Assembly (NCBI RefSeq): GCF_003355455.1
Contig: NZ_CP031358.1
Location: forward strand, 1 to 64,000
Source: Erythrobacter aureus
GTDB taxonomy: Bacteria; Pseudomonadota; Alphaproteobacteria; Sphingomonadales; Sphingomonadaceae
Length of the DNA: 64,000 bases
Reading direction: 5' to 3'
This document shows positions 57,773 to 64,000 of the stretch, piece after piece. The notes beneath the pieces are model-generated. The model saw nothing but the letters and a program-made list of their open reading frames with translations, made no database searches and was not told the origin of the DNA. Numbering within the stretch: the stretch's first letter is position 1; the number at the start of each line of letters is the position of its first letter. A program made the position numbers and the translations under genes.

Positions 57773-58459
57773 TTAGGGACGTACCCAGTTGTAGAGAGAG
57801 TAAGCGAACGGATCTTCGAGCGAGCCCTGAGCGAAACGAACCTGTTTGCCGTCACAAAGGAAGCCGGCACTGCACGGGAAATCCCAGTGGAGCCGCGCTT
57901 CAGGGCGGCGATCGTCGACCACCACGATCCGAGTGCCAACTTTCTCGACGAGGTAGCGTGCGGCTACGTCGCCCTCGGGACGAGCATCTTCGAAGAAGTG
58001 GCCAGGTTCGAGCTCTCGCTTGAACTTCGAAAGGGAAACAGTCCCGTCGATGACATCTGGCCCAACGCGTTTTTGGAGATTGGCCCAGTAGCGCTCTGCG
58101 ACCGAGACTTCGACGGAGAAGGATCGGGTGAACTGGTCCGTTTCGAATTTGGAATTGTCGAAGCCGAAACGCCAGACTTGATCGGCGATTTCCTCGAAGA
58201 GCTTTTCGCGCTCAGCCTTGGCGTCGCTTTTCTCGAAATCGATCTCGGCGGTCGCATACACTTCGACAATGATCTGGCGGTGGCCGGGCGAATTGCGGCC
58301 GGTGACCTTCATCTTCGCCGCATCGAATGATCTGTCGAGGTGGCCCTGGATTTCGGAGATGAGATCGTTGAACGGCTGGCCGACCTTGTAGAGGTCGCCC
58401 GTGAAATCGAGCGCGCCTTCGGCGTCACGCTCAGCTTTGCTGTGAAGCGGATATGTCAT
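57773..58459 (-). CDS. Uncharacterised 228-residue protein
   Basis: A soluble protein with mixed strands and helices (GRNSPGHRQIIVEVYATAEIDFEKSDAKAEREKLFEEIADQVWRFGFDNSK). Later it has RIVVVDDRRPEARLHWDFPCSAGFLCDGKQVRF, where two cysteines and a His could bind metal. No family is recognised. It is transcribed toward the DNA methylase with a 24-base gap. Confidence 0.55.
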   Translation of the reverse strand: MTYPLHSKAERDAEGALDFTGDLYKVGQPFNDLISEIQGHLDRSFDAAKMKVTGRNSPGHRQIIVEVYATAEIDFEKSDAKAEREKLFEEIADQVWRFGFDNSKFETDQFTRSFSVEVSVAERYWANLQKRVGPDVIDGTVSLSKFKRELEPGHFFEDARPEGDVAARYLVEKVGTRIVVVDDRRPEARLHWDFPCSAGFLCDGKQVRFAQGSLEDPFAYSLYNWVRP

Positions 58460-58526
58460 GCAGATAGCCTATAGCTGGTGTTTCGGATAACGGGAGCCTC
58501 GTTCGCGGAGCGAGGCGAACCCCCGA

Positions 58527-58811
58527 TCAGCGATAGACGTCGATGCGCCAGTCGATCGGCTCGCAGCCTGAAGTGAATGCTTCTTCGACCTGGTCGGCGA
58601 TGCTGTTGAGCTGTGCCTCCGAGGGCTTAACGCCGACTGCGGTGCGAAGAGTCCACTGAGGAACGATGCCGCGACGAACGCCTTTGCGAAGCAGCTCTGC
58701 GATGCGGAGCGTGGTAGGCACGTTGGGTTGCTCAACGAGGCGCGAGCCTTTGTTGCCGAGCTCGAGCTCGGAGCGGATAATGTCCGCGGCGGTTTGTGCG
58801 ACAGCGCCCAT
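58527..58811 (-). CDS. Uncharacterised 94-residue protein
   Basis: A small helical protein (AQTAADIIRSELELGNKGSRLVEQPNVPTTLRIAELLRKGVRRG, then AQLNSIADQVEEAFTSG). Its start overlaps the stop of the 68-residue gene by one base (TAATG). The pair could be a small complex; no toxin or antitoxin motif is seen. Confidence 0.5.
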   Translation of the reverse strand: MGAVAQTAADIIRSELELGNKGSRLVEQPNVPTTLRIAELLRKGVRRGIVPQWTLRTAVGVKPSEAQLNSIADQVEEAFTSGCEPIDWRIDVYR

Positions 58812-59017
58812 TAGTCATCACTCCCAAGAGTAAGCCCTTCGGTGTTGATCTGCTCACAGAGCTCGTCGACGGCCTTCGGCGTGATCATCTCCTGCGTACC
58901 GCCGTTCGTGGCGATGTCCTTGATGGCGGGCGGAAGCCGGTCGCCATGTTCGAGAAGAAGCCGAAGTCCTGCGAGGATGGCGTTGTGACGCGCACCCTGG
59001 ATGGGTTGTTTTGGCAT
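58811..59017 (-). CDS. Uncharacterised 68-residue protein
   Basis: A short, soluble, probably helical protein (MPKQPIQGARHNAILAGLRLLLEHGDRLPPAIKDIA, ending INTEGLTLGSDD). It is coupled to the 94-residue gene by TAATG and follows the PP-loop protein gene by 27 bases. No family is recognised. Confidence 0.5.
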   Translation of the reverse strand: MPKQPIQGARHNAILAGLRLLLEHGDRLPPAIKDIATNGGTQEMITPKAVDELCEQINTEGLTLGSDD

Positions 59018-59044
59018 AGAAAGATCCCTGAGAGTGGTTGAGAG

Positions 59045-60010
59045 TTAAGCTGCTTCGTCGAGCAAATCGCCGACGATGTCCTTGAGCCACCGCTTTACCG
59101 GAGGCTTACCCCTGCCCATTGACTTGAGGGGTAAAATCGTGTGATCGTGCTTTTCTTCCAGAGCAATTACCCTGCGAGCATACTCGCGACCTTTGGAAGA
59201 ATGCTTAACGGCCGCAAGAATATCCTGCTCTTGGGAAAAAATGCAAACAAGGCAGGATAAACGCCTCGCGTTGGCGGTGGTGTAGGCCCAGTGTGGATCC
59301 TGACCGCCCGCCGCGATCGTCGCGAAAACTTGCTCTTCCGAGAAGTGGTGGATCGGGTGCCAGTCGAAGAAGACCCGGCGCGTCGCGCGAGTTTCGGCTT
59401 CGAGGATTTCTGGGTAGGGCTTAGGCGGACAGGATGCCGATTTCACGAACTGGAGAGGTTCGAGTTTCGCGCGAGCGCTGGATTCCTCGCCGCGAAGGCC
59501 CATGCAATTCAGGACGTATGGGCTGGTATGACCAATCTCCTCGCGATAGGCATTGATGGTCCGCCTGATCGGCCCGCGCTTCCAGTCGCTGGTGCAAAAT
59601 CTGGCAGACGAAGACATGAACTGGCCGCGCTGGTCGACATAGTCGAGCAGGTCTTTCGCCTCGCCGTCCTTGTTCTGCGCTTTGCAGACGAGGAAGGGGA
59701 TGCCGTAGGCTTCCGCGTTGGCGCGGGCGTGGTCGGCTGTGCCTTCCCACTCGGCTTCGCCCAGATCGGCGTGGATGCAAACAATCTGGGAAGTGGGGAC
59801 CTTCAAGCGCTCCACGAGATGGACGAGCATGGCCTGCCCGTCCTTGCCGCCGGAGTGCGAAGCCACGACGAGCGCGCCCTGGCGCACTAGATCCATAGGG
59901 TCGGGCAGGGCATCGTCGTCTGCGAAGGCGAAGCCAGCCTGCTCTTCTGCAGGGAAGAGCCGGGGCAGCTCTACGCCGCGGCGTTCGAATTCGGCGTGGT
60001 CAAAGGCCAT
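59045..60010 (-). CDS. PAPS-reductase-like PP-loop protein
   Basis: The ATG at 60010 has GGAG seven bases upstream; an ORF from 60058 is less likely. The 321-residue protein has the PP-loop SHSGGKDGQAML (SGGKD 53-57), a GLRGEESSARA segment typical of PAPS-reductase and DndC-like proteins, and cysteines in RFCTSDWKRGP (C139) and LSCLVCIF (C253, C256) that could carry sulfur or an iron-sulfur cluster. It could activate a nucleotide or DNA base for sulfur or other modification, but no dnd partner genes are present. Confidence 0.75.
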   Translation of the reverse strand: MAFDHAEFERRGVELPRLFPAEEQAGFAFADDDALPDPMDLVRQGALVVASHSGGKDGQAMLVHLVERLKVPTSQIVCIHADLGEAEWEGTADHARANAEAYGIPFLVCKAQNKDGEAKDLLDYVDQRGQFMSSSARFCTSDWKRGPIRRTINAYREEIGHTSPYVLNCMGLRGEESSARAKLEPLQFVKSASCPPKPYPEILEAETRATRRVFFDWHPIHHFSEEQVFATIAAGGQDPHWAYTTANARRLSCLVCIFSQEQDILAAVKHSSKGREYARRVIALEEKHDHTILPLKSMGRGKPPVKRWLKDIVGDLLDEAA

Positions 60011-60064
60011 AAGCATTCTCCGGGGTGTTCGGCGGCGCCAGGCAATTTCCTCGCGCACGCTCCT

Positions 60065-60673
60065 TCACCGGAGCGAAGCAATCCTTGTCGCCTGCATAGA
60101 GAGGGTCGAATCTGCGAGTTCGGACATCTCGATATGCAGGTAATCTCCCCTTCCTTTGCGAGGAGGGTCGAAGACCCGTACGACCTTGCGGCAGTTGGGA
60201 TCGAAGATGCACGCAGTCGCGGCTTCGAAGCTGCTGAGCGACATGTTGTCGACTTGGCTCTCGTCACTGTAGGAGATCACGCGAGAGCCGGGCGGTAGCT
60301 TGTTGACGCGCCGGATCAGCTCCATTTCGCTTACAGAGGCGAAGAGGAAGATGTTGGCATCCTTCATCTTGGAAACGAAGGACGCGCCCATCTCCCGGGC
60401 CGTAGCGCGCTGAATGTTCAGGGTCGGCGACACATAGATGCAGTCGCCGCGGCGCAGTCCGATGGCATTGATGACCAGCGCGTGGAGACGAGCCTCGAAG
60501 CGCTCTTCCTGCGTGACAGCAGGGAGCTTCAAGGCGCTTGCAGCGCTAGGTTCTGCAACCTGGCTCAATCGTCGGCCCCCGAACAATCCCGGAGGGATGA
60601 ACGGACGCGAGAAACGGTATTGGGAATGTTCCCCCGCATGTATTCTTCCCCCGAAGAAGGTTAGTCGCAGCAA
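60065..60673 (-). CDS. Uncharacterised 202-residue protein
   Basis: The frame is open and lies between the PP-loop gene (54-base gap) and the 275-residue methylase. The N-terminal 40 residues may be non-coding if an internal start is used, since the best conserved-looking part begins near ALVINAIGLRRGDCIYVSPTLNIQ. It ends LADSTLSMQATRIASLR. No motif is recognised. Confidence 0.45.
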   Translation of the reverse strand: MLRLTFFGGRIHAGEHSQYRFSRPFIPPGLFGGRRLSQVAEPSAASALKLPAVTQEERFEARLHALVINAIGLRRGDCIYVSPTLNIQRATAREMGASFVSKMKDANIFLFASVSEMELIRRVNKLPPGSRVISYSDESQVDNMSLSSFEAATACIFDPNCRKVVRVFDPPRKGRGDYLHIEMSELADSTLSMQATRIASLR

Positions 60674-60784
60674 GATTTTTGCAGCGCTTGGGAAGACAAT
60701 AGCGTTTCAGGAAGAATGGGCCAATGGAATTTTGCAAAACATCCAGAAAAGTTCCTGCGATGAGGAATTTACAGGAAGCTTTGG

Positions 60785-61612
60785 TCAGGCGGCGGCGGAG
60801 AAGAGGTTCGTCTGGCCGGTGGTTTTCTCGGTTTCGGCGGCTGTGCGAGCCGCTCGAACCTCGCGGAAATCGCAAAGAGCAATTTCGGTGCGAATGCTCG
60901 TGCCGCGCCATTGCTTTTCAGCGAAGCTCGTGTCGATGCCCATGTTGGGCTGCAGCTCGATATGCGTTTCTCGCTGAAATTTCTGGTAGGCTTCCGAGCC
61001 GTTGTCGAAGGTGTTCTGGCTGACGCCGCTCATCTTGAACGGAACTGATTCCTGAGGGATGAGGAAGACGCCAATATCGGCAAGGTCGGATGCGACGTCG
61101 ATGACGCTGTATTCGCATTTCTTGCCGGTATAGCGGGGCGCGGCGCCGTTTGCAGCGTTGAGCGTGCCATAGGGAGGGTTCGCAATGGCTACGTCATAGC
61201 GCTGCTTGCGAAGCATGGCCTGAACGTCAGGGTCGAAGATCGAGCCACAGATGACGGTCGCGTCGGGCAGTAGCCGACGCGCAACCTTGCAGTATTCGGG
61301 ATCGAGCTCGACCAGGGTGAACTTGTGTCGACCGGGGTTCTGCTGGTGATAGGCAAGGGTTGCGACGGAAAGCGCGCCGATGCCTGCGCACAGGTCGAGG
61401 ATGTGGCCGCCAGCGGGGACTTCCATGGCGAAGTGGGTGGCGAGCTCCACCGGAGTGAAGAACGCCGAGGTTGCAGCGTTCGAATGGGTTGCGCCTTCAT
61501 GGTAGCGCTCAAGGATTGCGAACCTCTCATCGATGGTCAGGTCCCGATCGACGTTGAGCATTTCCATTGCGTGGTTGTGGCCCTGGAGTTGGGCGCGGGT
61601 GAGCTTAGCCAT
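60785..61612 (-). CDS. Adenine-specific DNA methylase-like protein
   Basis: A 275-residue class I SAM methyltransferase. The SAM site is ILDLCAGIGALSVATL (73-79 core), an acidic strand follows (TLVELDPEYCKVA), and NPPYG is at 145-149. This matches N6-adenine DNA methylases without a clear target domain. The start has AGGAAAG five bases upstream. Neighbours are tmk and the 202-residue gene. Confidence 0.85.
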   Translation of the reverse strand: MAKLTRAQLQGHNHAMEMLNVDRDLTIDERFAILERYHEGATHSNAATSAFFTPVELATHFAMEVPAGGHILDLCAGIGALSVATLAYHQQNPGRHKFTLVELDPEYCKVARRLLPDATVICGSIFDPDVQAMLRKQRYDVAIANPPYGTLNAANGAAPRYTGKKCEYSVIDVASDLADIGVFLIPQESVPFKMSGVSQNTFDNGSEAYQKFQRETHIELQPNMGIDTSFAEKQWRGTSIRTEIALCDFREVRAARTAAETEKTTGQTNLFSAAA

Positions 61613-61651
61613 AATTCTTTCCTGCGATAGGAGGGGTATCCCTCTAATTCG

Positions 61652-62326
61652 TCAGACCACTGCCCTTACTTCCTGTCGTGCGATCTTAGCGCCGGCCAAG
61701 TGACCTTCGACGACGCGGAGGCACGCGGCGGCGACTTCGTCGGCGGCCGGGGAGGCGTCGATCATTGCATAGGGCGAGCGGAGGAGAGCTCCGCAAAGGG
61801 CGAAGCGATCTGCTGCTGCGCGGTCGAACGCGTCGTCATATTCCTCGAAGCGGTCCACCGGAGCTCCGGCGCGGTGGGCAATTCGCTGCGCGCGAACCTC
61901 GTGCGGCGCATGGAGGTAGACGGTGAGATCGGGCATTTCGTTGAAGCAGTAACGCCGGTGTGCATCGAGCACTTCGTCGACCGAGAGGTCGGGGCCGCCG
62001 TCAGGCTTCAGGGTCTGAAAGACCAGGCTGGAGGAGATGAAACGATCGCACAGCACGATGCGGCCAGCTTCGACATTCGGACGGATGACGTCGAGGATGT
62101 GTGAGCGCCGCGCTGCGTTGAAGATCAGCAGCTGGGTTGTCGTATCCATCGGATGAGATGGATCAAGAAGAAGTCCGCGGAGTTCTTCGGCAAGTTTGGT
62201 TCCGCCGGGTTCGCGGGTGACGACGACGTCGCGGCCGCTAGAGCCCAATGCTTCAGCGACCGTTTTCATGGCCGAGCTTTTCCCGACACCGTTCGGGCCG
62301 TCGAATGCGATGAATGATCCAGTCAT
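61652..62326 (-). CDS. tmk: Thymidylate kinase
   Basis: A 224-residue kinase. The P-loop is GPNGVGKS (10-17), TREPGGTKLAEELRGLLLD follows (the ATP-lid region), and VLCDRFISSSLVFQ carries the DRx motif. It phosphorylates dTMP to dTDP, completing with thyA and folA a local dTTP route on this replicon. It lies 16 bases beyond the UvrD-type gene on the same strand. Confidence 0.92.
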   Translation of the reverse strand: MTGSFIAFDGPNGVGKSSAMKTVAEALGSSGRDVVVTREPGGTKLAEELRGLLLDPSHPMDTTTQLLIFNAARRSHILDVIRPNVEAGRIVLCDRFISSSLVFQTLKPDGGPDLSVDEVLDAHRRYCFNEMPDLTVYLHAPHEVRAQRIAHRAGAPVDRFEEYDDAFDRAAADRFALCGALLRSPYAMIDASPAADEVAAACLRVVEGHLAGAKIARQEVRAVV

Positions 62327-62341
62327 GACTTTTCAATCCGA

Positions 62342-64000
62342 TCAGTTGTGAGGGACGTGTCCCAGGAGCTTCGAGCGCATGTCGATGCGCGCGTTGGTTT
62401 TGACGGCACCGCCGGCGACCGGGATGCTCTGGTTCACCAGCCGTTCGAAGCTGACATACGGAGCGATCAGGCGCTCATAGTCGGAGGGCGTGGTGAAACT
62501 GCCGCTCGCGTCATATGCAGGCTTGTAGAAGAAGAGGTTCTTCATGGCGCGGCTTACCGCGACGTAGAAGATGCGCATCTCCTCGCCGAAGTCCTCAGGG
62601 GACTGCGCGTAATTCGAGGGCATGTGACCACGAATGAAGGACGGGCAATGGACGGTGGGCCATTCGAGGCCTTTCGCGCCATGCACGGTAGAGATCGTGA
62701 CCGGCTTCTCGTCGGTTTTCTGGGACGCTTCGGCGGCCTTCTTCTCGAGCGAATGGTCGAGAGTAATGGCGGTGAGGAAGTCGTCGAGCGTGTGATGTTC
62801 CGCTGCGATCAGCAGAACGGCATCGATATCCTTGCGCCGGTCGGCCCAGTCGTCTTTCCATACAGTCTCCCAGAAGGGGTCCATGATGGCGGCGACATTG
62901 CCGAGAAGGTCGGCTGGCGGCGCGCTCGATGCGAGTGCGCTGAGAGCGTAGCCGAGACCATCGAAGGATGTCTTGCGAGCGGCCTCCTCCTTGGCGAGGA
63001 TGCGCTTCGCTTCCGCGGTATCGGTGACCTTCGAGAGTTGCTCGACGATCTGGTCAGCGGATTTCGGTCCGATCCTCGGATACCGCTGGATCAGACGCAG
63101 CCAGGCGGGCTCATGCTCAGGATTCACGGAAACCCGGGCAATTGAGAGGAGATCCTTGATATGGGCTGCCTCGTCGATACGAATTCCGCCGACAACACGG
63201 TACGGGATTTGGCGGCTGATGAACTCGGCTTCGATGCGACGGGCGTAGGACATCGAGCGAACGAGGACAGCGTGATTGGAAACTTCACCGCCTTCGTTCT
63301 TGTCTTCGATGATAGCGTCGGCGATGGCGCCGGCCTCGGCGACGTTGTCTGCGACTTCTCGGACTTCCGGCTTGGACTTCGAAGGGCCCTGGTTGGAGCG
63401 CAGGGTGCGTTCAAAGCCGATTTCCATGTCGGCGTCGATCGCATTCACGATGTCGACGATTTCCTGCGCGGATCGGTAGTTGGTCTCGAGCTTGATCACG
63501 CGGGTCTGGGGGAAGCGCTTGATGAAGCCGACCATGGTATCTGGCGCGGATCCCCGGAAGCCATAGATGGACTGGCCGGGGTCGCCGACGATAAGGACGT
63601 TCTGCTGTTCGCCGGCAAGACCGTAGACGATGTCGAGTTGCAGTGCGTTCGTGTCTTGGTATTCGTCGACCATGATGTGCGACCAGTTGCGGCGCACAAG
63701 GGGACCGATGGTCGGGTCTTCGAGCAGCGCAGCAAAGTAGATCAGGCAATCGTCGTAATCGAGAAGGCCCTTGTCGAGCTTGTAGGTGGTGAAGAGGTCG
63801 CGGGTCTGTGAGATCTCGTCGACGAATTCGAGATAGTCGGCATTCTTCCGCTCGATTGCTTCCTCGATAGGAAGCTTGGTGTTGGCGGCGAAGCTGATGA
63901 TTTTCGCTATGGTGGAGGCGCGCGGCCAGTTGCGCTTATCGCCTTCCTTGAGAGGAGCGATGATGCGCTTCACGATCTCGGTCACGTCTTCGGGGTCTAG
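62342..64000 (-). CDS. UvrD/Rep-family SF1 helicase, N-terminus cut by the edge
   Basis: The frame is open to the right edge; the listed GTG at 63985 is internal, and the Walker A region lies outside. The visible part has motif II VDEYQDTN, motif III GDPGQSIYGFRG, motif IV LETNYRS, VSTVHGAKGLEW and VAVSRAMKNLFF, all standard for UvrD/Rep/PcrA. It unwinds DNA in repair or rolling-circle replication. Plasmid and phage copies are common. The gene may be longer than shown. Confidence 0.9.
   Translation of the reverse strand, partial: LDPEDVTEIVKRIIAPLKEGDKRNWPRASTIAKIISFAANTKLPIEEAIERKNADYLEFVDEISQTRDLFTTYKLDKGLLDYDDCLIYFAALLEDPTIGPLVRRNWSHIMVDEYQDTNALQLDIVYGLAGEQQNVLIVGDPGQSIYGFRGSAPDTMVGFIKRFPQTRVIKLETNYRSAQEIVDIVNAIDADMEIGFERTLRSNQGPSKSKPEVREVADNVAEAGAIADAIIEDKNEGGEVSNHAVLVRSMSYARRIEAEFISRQIPYRVVGGIRIDEAAHIKDLLSIARVSVNPEHEPAWLRLIQRYPRIGPKSADQIVEQLSKVTDTAEAKRILAKEEAARKTSFDGLGYALSALASSAPPADLLGNVAAIMDPFWETVWKDDWADRRKDIDAVLLIAAEHHTLDDFLTAITLDHSLEKKAAEASQKTDEKPVTISTVHGAKGLEWPTVHCPSFIRGHMPSNYAQSPEDFGEEMRIFYVAVSRAMKNLFFYKPAYDASGSFTTPSDYERLIAPYVSFERLVNQSIPVAGGAVKTNARIDMRSKLLGHVPHN

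Noticed and set aside
58527..59017. Toxin-antitoxin pair
   Set aside because: Two small coupled genes, but neither shows a toxin fold or antitoxin DNA-binding motif.
59045..60010. A complete Dnd phosphorothioation system
   Set aside because: Only a DndC-like PP-loop protein is present; no DndA, DndD or DndE partner is seen in the window.

Overview
The window looks like part of a large alphaproteobacterial replicon of Caulobacterales or Sphingomonadales type. DNA is moderately GC-rich. Flagellar genes include the lineage markers fliX, flaF and a FlaEY-like gene, and fliX is divergent from flgI as in Caulobacter. There are no rRNA or tRNA genes, insertion sequences, integrases or CRISPR arrays that I can see. 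The organism assignment rests on gene content only.

Bases 1-25,150 are a flagellar and surface-lifestyle region on both strands. It holds a FlaEY-like fragment, flgB, an FlgN-like gene, flgJ-type rod-binding protein, flgI, fliX, a secreted degenerate protease-like protein, a DUF4402-like protein, MucR, a VanZ-like protein, the export and rod set flgC-fliE-fliQ-fliR-flhB, and the opposite-strand set fliN-fliO-fliP. The latter runs straight into a response regulator, a TPR/YaiO-type barrel, a HEAT protein and a membrane GT2 polysaccharide synthase. A MASE1 hybrid kinase, a PilZ protein, fliL, motB, motA and flaF follow.

From about 25,160 to the right edge (39 kb) every gene I accept lies on the minus strand. 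This part looks like a megaplasmid, chromid or phage-plasmid backbone. In transcription order from the right edge it has a UvrD-type helicase, thymidylate kinase, a DNA methylase, a PP-loop PAPS-reductase-like protein, small unknowns, a second DNA methylase, an RTX-sulfatase, a tandem winged-helix regulator, a Ca-binding-repeat protein, a long ParB, a PDZ-SHOCT secreted protein, a strawberry-notch-type helicase and an SF2 helicase. Then come a MoxR/CobS-like ATPase with a CobT-like VWA protein, and a tightly overlapping run of C5, N4/N6 and Dam methyltransferases, a MazG-like protein, thymidylate synthase, DHFR and a 5'-nucleotidase. A soluble FixL/FixJ-type two-component pair closes it.

The second half therefore combines dTMP synthesis and dNTP clean-up, DNA modification by five methyltransferases without visible restriction partners, three helicases, partition, and a MoxR-VWA machine. 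The parB, strawberry-notch and cobS transcripts all begin with structured leaders, and the C5 methyltransferase gene is preceded by a perfect 12-bp inverted repeat. These non-coding elements, the MoxR/VWA(HExxH) module in this setting, the PP-loop/methylase neighbourhood and the response regulator-YaiO-HEAT-GT2 unit are the best candidates for undescribed biology here.
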